Notes: generated from the sequence alone by a model not told the origin. DNA of 64,000 bases from Ralstonia mannitolilytica (GCF_905397375.1 NZ_CAJPVG010000002.1:62001-126000); one strand, 5' to 3'. Shown: positions 8,214 to 17,809, numbered from the stretch's first letter. Numbers and translations: made by a program.

Positions 8214-11101
8214 TGGCCTGGTCGCTGCCGTGGTCACGCAAGCCCGACGCATCGCCTGCTGACGCCGTGGATGCGACCGATGATGCCTGGGCACGGCACG
8301 TGGCGGCCTTGGTGGCACAGGGTGTCGCCGAGCCGGGCAGCGCGCTCGGCCGGGGCCGGCGCAGGCCGGCCACCCAGGCCGACCACGATGCGCTCTATGG
8401 CGTCGCGCCGTCGTTCGCGGACTTGCTGCCCTGGGTCGAGTACCTGCCCGGCAGCAAGTGCATGTTGCTGGAAGATGGCCAGTCGGTGGCGGCCTTCTTC
8501 GAGCTGGCGCCGGTCGGCACCGAGGGCCGCGAGATGGCCTGGCTGTGGCAGGCGCGCGATGCGCTGGAGAACGCCCTGCAGGACTCCTTCGACGAGTTGG
8601 ACGACAACCCCTGGGTGGTGCAGCTCTACGCCCAGGACGAGGCCAACTGGGACAACTATCTGCGCTCCCTGGCGAACTATCTGCAGCCGCGTGCGCAAGG
8701 CAGCGCATTCAGCGACTTCTACCTGCGTTTCTTCGCCCATCACCTGCGGGCCATCGCCAAGCCGGGTGGCCTGTTCGAGGATACTGCCGTGACGCGCCTG
8801 CCTTGGCGCGGCCAGGTCCGGCGCGTGCGCATGGTCGTCTACCGCCGCACGCCCGCGACCCCGACCCTGCGGCGCGGCCAGTCGCCCGAGCAGGCGCTGA
8901 CCACGATCTGTGACCGCCTCGCCGGCGGGCTGGGAAATGCGGGCGTGAAAGCGCGGCGTCTCGGCGCGGCGGACATCCACGCCTGGCTGCTGCGCTGGTT
9001 CAACCCGAATCCGACTTTGCTCGGCGCCACGGCCGAAGATCGGGAACGCTTCTACGCGCTGACCCGCTACCCGGAAGAGCGGGAGGAGGGCGAGATCGAG
9101 CTCGCCAGCGGCACCGACTTCGCGCAGCGCCTGTTCTTCGGCCAGCCACGTTCGGACGTGCCCAACGGGCTGTGGTTCTTCGACGGCATGCCGCATCGGG
9201 TGATCGTGATGGATCGCCTGCGCACGCCACCCGTGACGGGTCATCTGACGGGCGAGACGCGCAAAGGCGGCGATGCCATGAACGCGCTGTTCGATCAGAT
9301 GCCCGAAGACACGGTGATGTGCCTGACGCTGGTCGCCACGCCCCAGGACGTGCTGGAGGCGCACCTCAACCACCTCGCCAGGAAGGCCGTCGGCGAGACC
9401 CTGGCCTCGGAGCAGACCCGGCAGGACGTGCAGCAGGCGCGCGGCCTGATCGGCAGCGCGCACAAGCTCTACCGCGGCGCGCTGGCGTTCTACCTGCGCG
9501 GCCGCGACCTGGCCCAGCTCGATGCGCGCGGCCTGCAGCTCGTCAACGTGATGCTCAACGCCGGCCTGCAGCCGGTACGCGAAGAGGACGAGGTGGCGCC
9601 GCTGAACAGCTATCTGCGCTGGCTGCCGTGCGTGTTCGATCCGGCTGCCGACAAGCGCCAGTGGTACACCCAGCTCATGTTCGCGCAACATGCGGCGAAC
9701 CTGGCGCCGGTCTGGGGCCGCAGTCAGGGCACGGGGCATCCGGGCATCACGTTCTTCAACCGCGGCGGCGGCCCGATCACCTTCGATCCGTTGAACCGCC
9801 TCGACCGGCAGATGAACGCGCATCTGTTCCTGTTCGGCCCTACGGGGTCGGGCAAGAGCGCGACGCTCAACAATATCCTGAATCAGGTGACGGCGATCTA
9901 TCGGCCGCGCCTGTTCATCGTCGAGGCGGGCAACAGCTTCGGCCTGTTCGGCGACTTCGCGGCACGTTTGGGCCTCACCGTGCATCGCGTGAAGCTCGCG
10001 CCCGGCGCGGGCGTCAGTCTGGCGCCGTTCGCCGACGCCTGGCGCCTGGTCGATACGCCGAGCCAGGTACAGACGCTGGACGCCGATGCGCTCGACGAAG
10101 ACCAGACCGATGCCGGCATGGCCGTGGAAGGCGACGAGCAGCGCGACGTCCTCGGGGAGCTGGAGATCACTGCACGACTGATGATCACCGGCGGCGAGGA
10201 CAAAGAAGAAGCGCGCATGACGCGCGCCGACCGCAGCCTGATCCGCCAGTGCATTCTCGATGCGGCCCAGCATTGCGTGGCGGACGAACGCACGGTGCTC
10301 ACGCGCGATGTGCGCGACGCGCTGCGCGAGCGCGCCCGCGACGCCACGCTGCCGGAGATGCGGCGCGCACGGCTGCTGGAGATGGCCGACGCCATGGATA
10401 TGTTCTGCCAGGGCGTGGACGGCGAGATGTTCGACCGGTCCGGCACGCCGTGGCCCGAGGCGGACATCACCATCGTGGACCTGGCCACCTTCGCGCGCGA
10501 GGGCTACAACGCCCAACTCTCGATTGCCTACATCTCGCTCATCAACACCGTCAACAACATCGCCGAGCGCGACCAGTTCCTGGGCCGCCCGATCATCAAC
10601 GTGACGGACGAAGGCCACATCATCACGAAGAACCCACTGCTCGCGCCCTACGTGGTCAAGATCACCAAGATGTGGCGCAAGCTCGGCGCCTGGTTCTGGC
10701 TCGCCACGCAGAACCTGGACGACCTGCCGAAAGCGGCCGAGCCCATGCTCAACATGATCGAGTGGTGGATCTGCCTGTCGATGCCGCCCGATGAAGTCGA
10801 GAAGATCGCGCGCTTCCGCGAACTCAACGCTTCGCAGAAGGCGCTGATGCTCTCGGCACGCAAGGAGGCCGGCAAGTTCAGCGAGGGCGTCATCCTGTCC
10901 AAGTCGATGGAAGTGCTGTTCCGCGCCGTGCCGCCCAGCCTCTACCTGGCGATGGCGATGACCGAGCCCGAGGAGAAGGCCGAACGCTTCCAGTTGATGC
11001 AGCAGCACGGCATCAGCGAGCTGGATGCCGCCTTCCGCGTGGCCGAGAAGATCGACCGTGCGCGGGGCATCGAACCGCTGGCGCTGGATACGTTGGCCTG
11101 A
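8213..11101 (+). CDS. Conjugative transfer ATPase, TIGR03744 (PFL_4706) family, VirB4/TraC-like
   Basis: A 962-residue protein, full length for the family. The C-terminal ATPase core has Walker A GPTGSGKS (near residues 542-549), a Walker B-like INVTDEGH (near residue 800), and ATQNLDDLP downstream as in VirB4 proteins. The N-terminal half is the family-specific CagE/TrbE-like region. It powers pilus assembly and substrate transfer at the inner membrane. It follows the lipoprotein gene with a one-base overlap and precedes the DsbA-like gene by 13 bp. Confidence 0.93.
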   Translation: MAWSLPWSRKPDASPADAVDATDDAWARHVAALVAQGVAEPGSALGRGRRRPATQADHDALYGVAPSFADLLPWVEYLPGSKCMLLEDGQSVAAFFELAPVGTEGREMAWLWQARDALENALQDSFDELDDNPWVVQLYAQDEANWDNYLRSLANYLQPRAQGSAFSDFYLRFFAHHLRAIAKPGGLFEDTAVTRLPWRGQVRRVRMVVYRRTPATPTLRRGQSPEQALTTICDRLAGGLGNAGVKARRLGAADIHAWLLRWFNPNPTLLGATAEDRERFYALTRYPEEREEGEIELASGTDFAQRLFFGQPRSDVPNGLWFFDGMPHRVIVMDRLRTPPVTGHLTGETRKGGDAMNALFDQMPEDTVMCLTLVATPQDVLEAHLNHLARKAVGETLASEQTRQDVQQARGLIGSAHKLYRGALAFYLRGRDLAQLDARGLQLVNVMLNAGLQPVREEDEVAPLNSYLRWLPCVFDPAADKRQWYTQLMFAQHAANLAPVWGRSQGTGHPGITFFNRGGGPITFDPLNRLDRQMNAHLFLFGPTGSGKSATLNNILNQVTAIYRPRLFIVEAGNSFGLFGDFAARLGLTVHRVKLAPGAGVSLAPFADAWRLVDTPSQVQTLDADALDEDQTDAGMAVEGDEQRDVLGELEITARLMITGGEDKEEARMTRADRSLIRQCILDAAQHCVADERTVLTRDVRDALRERARDATLPEMRRARLLEMADAMDMFCQGVDGEMFDRSGTPWPEADITIVDLATFAREGYNAQLSIAYISLINTVNNIAERDQFLGRPIINVTDEGHIITKNPLLAPYVVKITKMWRKLGAWFWLATQNLDDLPKAAEPMLNMIEWWICLSMPPDEVEKIARFRELNASQKALMLSARKEAGKFSEGVILSKSMEVLFRAVPPSLYLAMAMTEPEEKAERFQLMQQHGISELDAAFRVAEKIDRARGIEPLALDTLA

Positions 11102-11114
11102 CGGGAGCAACACG

Positions 11115-11858
11115 ATGCGCATGCCTTCATTCGCCCGCCGTCATCCCCGGATCGGTCTGCTGATCGTGGTGACGATTGCGGTGGCCTCGTGGATGCTGCT
11201 GCGCGCGCCGCATCCGGCGACCGAGCCCATGTCCCTGGCCGCCGCCGGGTCCGAAGCGCCGAAACCGGCCGGCCCGCCCTGGCTGTATGGCCGTGCCGAT
11301 GCGCGCTTCACGGTGGTCGGGTACGCCGACCTGGAGTGTCCGTACTGCCGGGCCTACTTCCCCGCGCTCAAGCGCTGGATCGACGCCCATCCCGAGGTGA
11401 ACTGGCAGTGGCACCACCTGCCGCTGTCCATGCACGAGCCGGCCGCGACTGCCGGGGCACGCCTGGTCGAGTGCGCGGGCGAGACGGGCGGACATGCCAC
11501 GTTCTGGCAGGCCGTGGCGTGGCTCTACTCGAACACCCGCGGCGACGGCCACGGCCTGCCGGAGGGCCTGCGCTATCCCGACCTCACGCCAGCCATGCAG
11601 GGTTGTCTCGACAGCGATCGCCCCGATGCCGTCATCCGCGCCCAGGCGGTGGAAGCCGCAGAGCAGGGCATCGCGGCCACGCCGGCCCTGCAACTGCGCG
11701 ACCGCGAGTCCGGCAAGACCCTCCTGCTGCACGGCCCCGTCGAAGGCGATGCCTTGCTGTCGGCCATCGACCTGCTCGCTGCCGGCAGCACGACCGCAGC
11801 CGAACCTGCCCATTCCCCAGACATGCCCGCCGGCGTCGCCGGTGACATGCCCAGGTAG
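11115..11858 (+). CDS. DsbA-family thioredoxin-fold protein of the ICE transfer operon
   Basis: A 247-residue protein with a signal anchor (about residues 12-30) and a DsbA/thioredoxin-like domain whose redox motif CPYC is at residues 75-78, followed by a helical insert and the cis-Pro region ATPAL. It probably forms or isomerises disulfides in exported transfer proteins, several of which downstream are Cys-rich (for example TIGR03756). The ATG at 11115 follows GGGAG and starts just before the anchor; the upstream open frame overlaps the ATPase C-terminus and is rejected. Confidence 0.86.
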   Translation: MRMPSFARRHPRIGLLIVVTIAVASWMLLRAPHPATEPMSLAAAGSEAPKPAGPPWLYGRADARFTVVGYADLECPYCRAYFPALKRWIDAHPEVNWQWHHLPLSMHEPAATAGARLVECAGETGGHATFWQAVAWLYSNTRGDGHGLPEGLRYPDLTPAMQGCLDSDRPDAVIRAQAVEAAEQGIAATPALQLRDRESGKTLLLHGPVEGDALLSAIDLLAAGSTTAAEPAHSPDMPAGVAGDMPR

Positions 11859-12053
11859 CCATCGATCTTCAAGGCTGCGGCGCGGCTCGTCCGCGTTGAT
11901 CGAAACCCGTTCGCATCGCATCCCTTGACGCGAACAGCCACCGCATCCGCGGTGGTGGATGCCCGCTCGTCACCTGTTCCATCCCCATCGTCCCCCGGAG
12001 GGTTTGCCCTCCTGGGGCAGGCGCCCTCCGATCTCATCCATTGGAGGTTCGCC
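11859..12053 (+). promoter_or_regulatory. Structured spacer upstream of radC with two strong stem-loops
   Basis: Two perfect or near-perfect stem-loops lie in a row: ccaccgc-atcc-gcggtgg (11938-11955) and a GC-rich one with inner arms ggaggg/ccctcc around a tttg loop and outer cccc/gggg (11992-12017). Neither is followed by a T run. They may be attenuators, protein-binding sites or mRNA stabilisers at the break between two blocks of transfer genes. Seen directly; function unknown. Confidence 0.4.
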
Positions 12054-12548
12054 ATGTCTCTTGCCATCGCCGACTCCCGCCCGGAGTCGCTCACCCTGAT
12101 CGCCGCCCAGCACGAAGACTGGATCATCCAGCAGGCCATCACCCTGCTGGAGAACCGCGTGTTCAAGGCCGGTCCGGCGCTGGGCAGTCCCGCCGCCGTG
12201 CGCGACTACCTGCGCCTGAAACTGGTCGCGGAGCCGAACGAAATCTTCGCCGTCGTGTTTCTCGACAACCAGCACCAGGTGCTCGCCTACGAGCCGCTGT
12301 TCAAGGGCACGGTCGACCAGACTTCGGTGTATCCGAGGGTGGTGGTCCAGCGTGCGCTGGCGCTCAACGCTTCGGCGCTGATCCTGGCGCATCAGCATCC
12401 CTCGGGGAACACCGAGCCCTCGGCCGCTGATCGTGTGATCACCGAGCGGCTGAAGAGCGCCCTGGCCACCGTCGATGTCCGGGTGCTGGATCACTTCATC
12501 GTCGGCAAGGGCAGCCCGTACTCGTTCGCCGAAGCCGGCTTGTTGTAG
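12054..12548 (+). CDS. RadC-like JAB-domain protein (ICE type)
   Basis: A 164-residue protein with the JAB/MPN metal motif HQHPSGN (residues 113-119) followed by PSAAD. RadC-like proteins are frequent on ICEs and genomic islands; the name comes from a disproved link to DNA repair, and their role is unknown. The ATG at 12054 has TTGGAGG upstream. It is flanked by a stem-loop-rich leader and by a terminator (12580), so it may be a transcription unit of its own inside the transfer block. Confidence 0.88.
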   Translation: MSLAIADSRPESLTLIAAQHEDWIIQQAITLLENRVFKAGPALGSPAAVRDYLRLKLVAEPNEIFAVVFLDNQHQVLAYEPLFKGTVDQTSVYPRVVVQRALALNASALILAHQHPSGNTEPSAADRVITERLKSALATVDVRVLDHFIVGKGSPYSFAEAGLL

Positions 12549-12579
12549 CAGCACCCCACGCGCATTCATTTCATCACCA

Positions 12580-12607
12580 CGGGAGCCATTGGCTCCCGTT
12601 TCCTTTC
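12580..12607 (+). terminator. Rho-independent terminator after radC-like gene
   Basis: Perfect 8-bp stem cgggagcc/ggctcccg with an att loop, followed by tttcctttc. It lies 31 bp after the RadC stop and separates it from the TIGR03757 gene. Confidence 0.75.
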
Positions 12608-12712
12608 GCCGGTGCGCAGGAAATCGGGACTGACCGGTTTCGGTTTCTTTGTCGTTCCCTGAACTGCGTTGCGCTCGACTACGAGTCTGCATCGACTCCG
12701 CGGAGGCGCGAC

Positions 12713-13162
12713 ATGCCGGCTCATTCCCTCAACCTTCCTGCTGTCTCGCGGCGCCCCCTGTCCGCCAGGCTGGCCGCTGGACTGTGCGCCGCGCTGCTCG
12801 GTCCCATCGCGGCGGCCGCCGATGTGCTCGTCGTCACCGACAGCCGTCATTCGGTGCAGGCCCCGGCCGGCGTGCGGGTCATCGAGCTGGACCACGCCAC
12901 GCGCATCGAGGTCGAACTCGCCGCGCACCTGCCGGCCGACCCGCAACAGGCCGCAGCGGCGGTGCGGCAGCGGTTGCATGACGGCGGCGAGGCGCTGCAG
13001 CGCCGCATCGGCCATGCCTACCAAGGTGTCGCGGATGCCTGGGGACTGGGCATCGCCAAGATTCCCGCCGTGGTGGTCGATCGACGCTACGTGGTCTACG
13101 GCGAGCCCGACGTGCCCCGCGCCGTCGCGCGCATCAACGCCTACCGGAGCACGCAGCCATGA
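12713..13162 (+). CDS. ICE protein, TIGR03757/DUF1525 family (exported)
   Basis: A 149-residue protein with a signal peptide (cleavage near residue 35, after IAAA) and a mature domain containing a thioredoxin-like strand pattern (ADVLVVTDSRH, then KIPAVVVDRRYVVYG). The family resembles TrbC-type periplasmic proteins of F-like systems. The ATG follows GGAGGCGCGAC. The stop overlaps the next start by four bases. Confidence 0.84.
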   Translation: MPAHSLNLPAVSRRPLSARLAAGLCAALLGPIAAAADVLVVTDSRHSVQAPAGVRVIELDHATRIEVELAAHLPADPQQAAAAVRQRLHDGGEALQRRIGHAYQGVADAWGLGIAKIPAVVVDRRYVVYGEPDVPRAVARINAYRSTQP

Positions 13163-14103
13163 GCCTCCTGCTGGCATCCCGGCGCCTGCGCGCCACCGTC
13201 GCCTCGCTGCTGCTGAGCACGGCCACGTCGACGTTCGCCCTGGACACCGCCACCATCGTCTCGTCGGCGCTGTCCCCCGACTGCCTCGAATACCGCGTGG
13301 TCGGTATCTGCTACTGGCTGTACTGCACGCCCTTCGGCTGCTCGGTTCGCACTTCCGTCAAGGTGCGCCACTACGTCCCCGATGCGGTGGTGTCGAGCTA
13401 CTCGAACACCGGAGAAAACCCGTGGCAGGAAGTCAGGGCGATGAGCATGCCCAACCCGACCGCCAAGGCTGGCGGTGACGGCACGACCAATCACGACAAC
13501 GAGAACAACCTCGCCAAGTTCAAGAACGCCGATGTCATCGGCCATCCGGCCGGGCTGGTGTTCAGCCAGTTCGCCAGCGCCTCCGGCTACACCTGCGAAG
13601 GCGCTGGCACGGCCTTCATGCCGTATCTGCTGAGCACGCTCGACACGATCGCCTGGCGCTACAACATCCCGGAAGCGTTCTACCCCGAAGCGCTCATCCC
13701 CGGCCGGCGCGAAATCGGTACGCGCACCGGCCTGAACCTCTGGGGCAACGTGTATCCCCGCGGTGGCTTCCTGCACCAGACCGACGACCACAAGAGCGGC
13801 GCCGTGGTCGCGCAGCGCGCGGGCGACATCGTGACGCGCCGCAACCAGATTCACGTGTATCAGCCCCTGCTGGCCAACGCCCGCGACGGCTACTGGCCGG
13901 CCGGCGCGCTGATGGAGACCGACGCCTCGACGGGCAAGTGGCAGGAGCTGACGCCCACGCTCTCGAACAGTTGCGTGGTCTTCCCGCACAGCCGCACCCG
14001 CGTGCAGGCCCAGCAGGGCGACTACGCCTGGGCCTTGTGGCGGCCGTACTCCTGCTGCCGGCGCCGTGGCCAGGTCTTCCTCGGCAGCGTCGATTTCATG
14101 TGA
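13159..14103 (+). CDS. ICE protein, TIGR03756/DUF1527 family, TraU-like
   Basis: A 314-residue exported protein, signal peptide ending near residue 28 (TFALD). The mature region is Cys-rich at the start (DCLEYRVVGICYWLYCTPFGC by position, residues 39-59) and contains a Cys-Cys pair near the end (YSCCRRRGQVFLGSVDFM at about 297-314). The family corresponds to TraU of F-like systems, a periplasmic mating-pair protein. The cysteines fit the presence of a DsbA-like gene in the same operon. Confidence 0.86.
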   Translation: MSLLLASRRLRATVASLLLSTATSTFALDTATIVSSALSPDCLEYRVVGICYWLYCTPFGCSVRTSVKVRHYVPDAVVSSYSNTGENPWQEVRAMSMPNPTAKAGGDGTTNHDNENNLAKFKNADVIGHPAGLVFSQFASASGYTCEGAGTAFMPYLLSTLDTIAWRYNIPEAFYPEALIPGRREIGTRTGLNLWGNVYPRGGFLHQTDDHKSGAVVAQRAGDIVTRRNQIHVYQPLLANARDGYWPAGALMETDASTGKWQELTPTLSNSCVVFPHSRTRVQAQQGDYAWALWRPYSCCRRRGQVFLGSVDFM

Positions 14104-14113
14104 GGAACCCACG

Positions 14114-15520
14114 ATGACCGCCTCCCTCCCTCACTTCCTGCGCCGCGCGAAGTCGCCCCTGCAGGCCACGCTGCTCGTGGCGGCCATCACGCTGGTCGTC
14201 GGCGTCGCCTGGGCGCAGACCCGCATCGACCCCAATGGCGTGAACGTCAGCGGCAGCGTGATCGGCGACGACGTGCTCTACAGCATCGGCGGCGGCCGGG
14301 CCGTGTCGATGGGTGGTGCCGGCAACATGCAGAGCATCGGCGTCGGCGTCGGCTGGAACAGCAACCTGATCTGCGGCGACATGAGCATCACCACGACGCT
14401 GCAGAACCAGCTCAACGGCATCACCAACGGCTTCCAGACGATCATGAGCAACGTGATCCAGAACGCCACCAGCGCCGTGGCCTCGCTGCCGGCGCTGATC
14501 ATCCAGCGCGCCGACCCGGGCCTGTACAACCTGCTGACCAACGGCATCCTGCAGGCGCGCCTGGATTTCGACCGCTCGAAGATGACCTGCCGGGCCATCG
14601 CCAATCGCATGGCGGACATGGCCGGCGGCCAGGCCGGCTGGGACCAGCTCGCCGAAGGGATGGCGCTGCGGGATGCGGTCAGCAGCACCGATGCCGTCTC
14701 CGCCATCGAGCAGGCCGAGTCCAACAAGGGGAACAACGGCGTGCCCTGGGTCGGCGGCGGCAACGCGGGCGGCTCCGGCCAGAGTTCGATCAAGGTGGTC
14801 GGCGACGTGACGCGCGCGGGCTACAACCTGCTCAACGGGCGCAGCGCCACCGATACCTCGTCGATCGCGCGCAGCGCCTGCGGCAACCGCCTGACCTGCC
14901 AGACCTGGTCGTCGCCTGGCGCGGCCGCGGCCTTTGCGAACCGCGTGCTGGGCGAACGCGAGCAACGCACCTGCGAAAACTGCACGAAGACCCAGACCAC
15001 GCCTGGCGTCGGGCTCACGCCAGTGATCCAGGAAGAGTACGAGACCAAGCTGCAGGTGTTGCAGGAACTGGTGACGGGCGCCCGGCCGACGACACTGGCC
15101 AATCTCGACGCGGCCGGCAGCAGCTCGCTGCCGATCACCCGCGGCGTGATCGAGGCCCTGCGTGACGAGCCCGACCAGGACGTGCTGGGCCGGCGCCTCG
15201 CGTCCGAGGCTGCGCTGTCCAGCGTGCTGGAGAAGGCCCTGCTGCTGCAACGCACGTTGCTGACCGGCAAGAAGGAGCCGAACGTCGCCGCCAACGAGCT
15301 CGCCGTGCAGGCGGTGGACCAGGAGAACAGCGCGCTGGAGCAGGAGATCAACAACCTCAAGACCGAGCTGGAGCTGCGCCGCACGCTGGCCGGCAACTCG
15401 GCGATGGCGATCATCCAGCGCCACAGTACCCGCGCTGCCGGCTCGCGCGGCGTCTTCGAGGGCGACACCACGCGCGACCGTCTGCGGGAAGTCCAGAAGC
15501 CGCGGAGCGGTACGCCATGA
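14114..15520 (+). CDS. ICE protein, TIGR03755 (PFL_4711) family
   Basis: A 468-residue exported protein with a signal peptide ending near residue 35 (VAWAQT). The mature part has Gly/Ser-rich stretches, a CENCTK cysteine pair, and a C-terminal helical region (about 370-445) rich in Glu/Leu. It sits between the TraU-like gene and a small membrane protein, as in other type G ICEs. Probably a periplasmic mating-pair stabilisation protein (TraH-like by position). The ATG at 14114 lies 10 bp after the previous stop. Confidence 0.84.
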   Translation: MTASLPHFLRRAKSPLQATLLVAAITLVVGVAWAQTRIDPNGVNVSGSVIGDDVLYSIGGGRAVSMGGAGNMQSIGVGVGWNSNLICGDMSITTTLQNQLNGITNGFQTIMSNVIQNATSAVASLPALIIQRADPGLYNLLTNGILQARLDFDRSKMTCRAIANRMADMAGGQAGWDQLAEGMALRDAVSSTDAVSAIEQAESNKGNNGVPWVGGGNAGGSGQSSIKVVGDVTRAGYNLLNGRSATDTSSIARSACGNRLTCQTWSSPGAAAAFANRVLGEREQRTCENCTKTQTTPGVGLTPVIQEEYETKLQVLQELVTGARPTTLANLDAAGSSSLPITRGVIEALRDEPDQDVLGRRLASEAALSSVLEKALLLQRTLLTGKKEPNVAANELAVQAVDQENSALEQEINNLKTELELRRTLAGNSAMAIIQRHSTRAAGSRGVFEGDTTRDRLREVQKPRSGTP

Positions 15521-15870
15521 GCCGGCTCGCCTGGCTGCGGCTGCCATGGCTGTTCAACCGCCGCGTCGGCGTGGCGCTGCTGTGGACCTTGCTGGTGGTC
15601 GCCGCCGCGGTGGCGGTGAACATCGCCGGCATCCACGTGGTCGGCGGCGTCGAGGGCTGGCAGCACTGGCTGCAGGCGCACGCCGGCCACTTCTTCGTGT
15701 GGCGTCTGTGCCTCTACGGAGCGACGGCTTACGGCTGGTGGTGGATGCGTCGGCGCCTGTTGCGGCGGGAGCCGTCCCGCGAGACGCATCAGCGCCTGCT
15801 GCGCACGGAGATCGCGGCCGTCATCGCCGTGGTCGCGCTGGAAGCCAGCCAGCTGCTGCGGCACGGCTGA
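15517..15870 (+). CDS. Small ICE membrane protein of unknown function
   Basis: A 117-residue protein with two or three hydrophobic segments (about 17-38, 60-76 and 93-112) and basic loops (WWMRRRLLRREP). It overlaps the previous stop by four bases and precedes the TraG-type gene by 15 bp, so it belongs to the transfer operon. Proteins of this size are common at this position in type G ICEs but have no assigned role. Confidence 0.75.
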   Translation: MSRLAWLRLPWLFNRRVGVALLWTLLVVAAAVAVNIAGIHVVGGVEGWQHWLQAHAGHFFVWRLCLYGATAYGWWWMRRRLLRREPSRETHQRLLRTEIAAVIAVVALEASQLLRHG

Positions 15871-15885
15871 GACCGGGAGGCAGGC

Positions 15886-17418
15886 ATGACGCTCTACACC
15901 ACGGACTACCTGGAGTATTACCTGACCCTGGTGGCTTGGGTGGTCAACAACGGCATCTGGAGCATCCTCGTGGCCAGCGGCGTGTTCGCGCTGCCGTTCG
16001 TGGCCATCGTGATCCAGGAATGGCTCAAGGCCCGCAGCGAAGGTGCGGACGAGGGCAACAAGGGCGTGCTGTCGTCGATGCGCATCGAGAACCGGGTGTG
16101 GGTGGCGATCGTGGTCATCATGTTCGCCGGCATCCCGTTCATCCCGGTGGATCTCGCCACGATCAGGTTCGACACCACGCGCTCCGCGCAATGCCAGGTC
16201 AGTGTCCCGCTGCCCAACGACACGGGCTGGTCCAACGTCTACACGGCGCTCAACGACCAGAGCGCGCTGGTGCCGGTGTGGTGGTTCTTCATGCACGCGC
16301 TGTCGAAAGCCGTGACGGGCTCCGCGGTGGCGGCGATTCCCTGCGGCACGGACCTGCGTCAGATTCGCATGGATGTGGATGCCACGCGCATCGACGATCC
16401 GGTGCTGGCACAGGAGGTCGCCGACTTCACGCACGACTGCTACGGGCCGTCGCGCGCCAAGCTGTTCATGAACCGGCCGACGCTCTCCGACGAGCAAATG
16501 AACGACGTCACCTGGATCGGGTCGAGTTACTTCCTCGACACGCCCGGCTTCTATGACACCTATCGCGCCAAGACCCCACGCACGGCCTGGCCCTACGACG
16601 CGACCCGCGATGCAGGGTTGGCACAGGTGGACAGCGGCGGCGGCTATCCGTCCTGCCGGCAGTGGTGGGCCGATGGCGGCCAGGGACTGCGCAGCCGGCT
16701 GCTGGCACAGGTCGACCCGGACCTGCTGACCCGCATCGGGCGCTGGGTGGGCTTCCTGTCGTCGAGCGAGGTCAATGACTCCGTGATCCGCGCCGTGGTC
16801 TCACCGAGGCAGCAGAAGATGAACCAGGGCGCCGTCTACACCGACTACGGCGGCCAGATCGACAAGACGCTGCCGAACATCGTCACGCGCGGCGCGAGCG
16901 ACCTGGGGCTGACCGTCGGCTCGCTGGGCTTCTTTCCGGCGATGGACGTGGTGCGCCAGGCGCTGCCGATGGTGCTGACGATGCTCAAGATGGCGCTCGT
17001 CATCTGCATCCCGCTGGTGCTGCTGATCGGCACCTACGACCTGAAGACGGTGGTGACGGTGAGCTGCGTCCAGTTCGCGCTGTTCTTCGTGGACTTCTGG
17101 TTCCAGCTCGCGCGCTGGATAGACAGCACGATCCTGGATGCGCTCTACGGCTGGGGGTTTGGCGCGGACAGGCCGCACACGAACTTCGATCCGCTGATCG
17201 GCTTGAACAACGCCTTTGGCGACATGCTGCTCAACTTCGTCATGGCGATGATGTTCATCGTGCTGCCGACGTTTTGGGTGATGGCACTGGCCTGGGCTGG
17301 TGTACGGGCAGGCAATATTCTTGGAGCGCTTACCGTCGCTACCGGCGACGCAAAGGCGGCTGGAGGTAGTGGCTCTCGCCTTGCGATGACGGCTGCGTCG
17401 AAAGGCGGCGCGAAGTAA
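15886..17418 (+). CDS. Conjugal transfer protein, TraG N-terminal domain family
   Basis: A 510-residue polytopic protein. It starts with a membrane segment (YLTLVAWVVNNGIWSILVAS by position, near 10-30) and has a cluster of transmembrane helices in the last third (about 350-480) around VLTMLKMALVICIPLVLLIG. This is the TraG-N domain, involved in mating-pair stabilisation. The large C-terminal periplasmic part of F TraG is absent, as is usual in ICEs. GGGAGGCAGGC precedes the ATG. Last gene of the plus-strand transfer operon. Confidence 0.88.
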   Translation: MTLYTTDYLEYYLTLVAWVVNNGIWSILVASGVFALPFVAIVIQEWLKARSEGADEGNKGVLSSMRIENRVWVAIVVIMFAGIPFIPVDLATIRFDTTRSAQCQVSVPLPNDTGWSNVYTALNDQSALVPVWWFFMHALSKAVTGSAVAAIPCGTDLRQIRMDVDATRIDDPVLAQEVADFTHDCYGPSRAKLFMNRPTLSDEQMNDVTWIGSSYFLDTPGFYDTYRAKTPRTAWPYDATRDAGLAQVDSGGGYPSCRQWWADGGQGLRSRLLAQVDPDLLTRIGRWVGFLSSSEVNDSVIRAVVSPRQQKMNQGAVYTDYGGQIDKTLPNIVTRGASDLGLTVGSLGFFPAMDVVRQALPMVLTMLKMALVICIPLVLLIGTYDLKTVVTVSCVQFALFFVDFWFQLARWIDSTILDALYGWGFGADRPHTNFDPLIGLNNAFGDMLLNFVMAMMFIVLPTFWVMALAWAGVRAGNILGALTVATGDAKAAGGSGSRLAMTAASKGGAK

Positions 17419-17446
17419 GGCGCATCCTTTCGCACCGATGGGGCAG

Positions 17447-17809
17447 CTACGACTCGTCAGAGTCGCCCATGTCGTGGCGCCACTCGTTCTTGTCGTACAG
17501 ACCATGGCCGGAGTGTCCTTCACGCCACTCTGGCTGGTTCTCATCATCCGCATCGGCGTTCCGCGCGAGCCATGCGGCGACCACCGCAAAGGCAAGCAGC
17601 AGGACGAGCCAGGATACGGTGCAGAGCAGCACGCCAAGTACGGCCAGCTTGACGATCCAGAGCACCGCCGTGGTCGCGCCCGCAGGCACCCCGCGCGTCA
17701 CCAGCCAGCCGGCGACACGCTGCTCGCGGCGCAGGTATCCACGCCAGGCACGGCCAGCCCCCCGGCCCAGCCGGTGGCTCCAGCGCCCGTTGTGCGTGTT
17801 GGTGGTCAT
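17447..17809 (-). CDS. DUF3742-family ICE protein
   Basis: A 120-residue protein with basic N-terminus (RWSHRLGRGAGRAWRGYLRR), a hydrophobic hairpin (about 50-85) and an acidic His-containing tail (EWREGHSGHGLYDKNEWRHD). DUF3742 proteins close the transfer operon of this ICE family and run in the opposite direction, as here. The ATG at 17809 is chosen because GAGG lies nine bases upstream; another ATG at 17815 is too close to it. Function unknown. Confidence 0.8.
   Translation of the reverse strand: MTTNTHNGRWSHRLGRGAGRAWRGYLRREQRVAGWLVTRGVPAGATTAVLWIVKLAVLGVLLCTVSWLVLLLAFAVVAAWLARNADADDENQPEWREGHSGHGLYDKNEWRHDMGDSDES

Noticed and set aside
8234..11122. Long open frame on the minus strand opposite the VirB4-type ATPase gene (962 codons)
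   Set aside because: Mirror frame of a high-GC gene. Its composition is His/Arg/Ala-rich with no domain, while the plus strand has full ATPase motifs.
14821..16497. Minus-strand open frame of 558 codons across three transfer genes
   Set aside because: Crosses gene boundaries of a tightly packed plus-strand operon and has low-complexity, His/Arg-rich content.
16801..17637. Minus-strand frame of 278 codons at the end of the TraG-type gene
   Set aside because: Shadow of TraG and of the spacer; the DUF3742 gene uses another frame.
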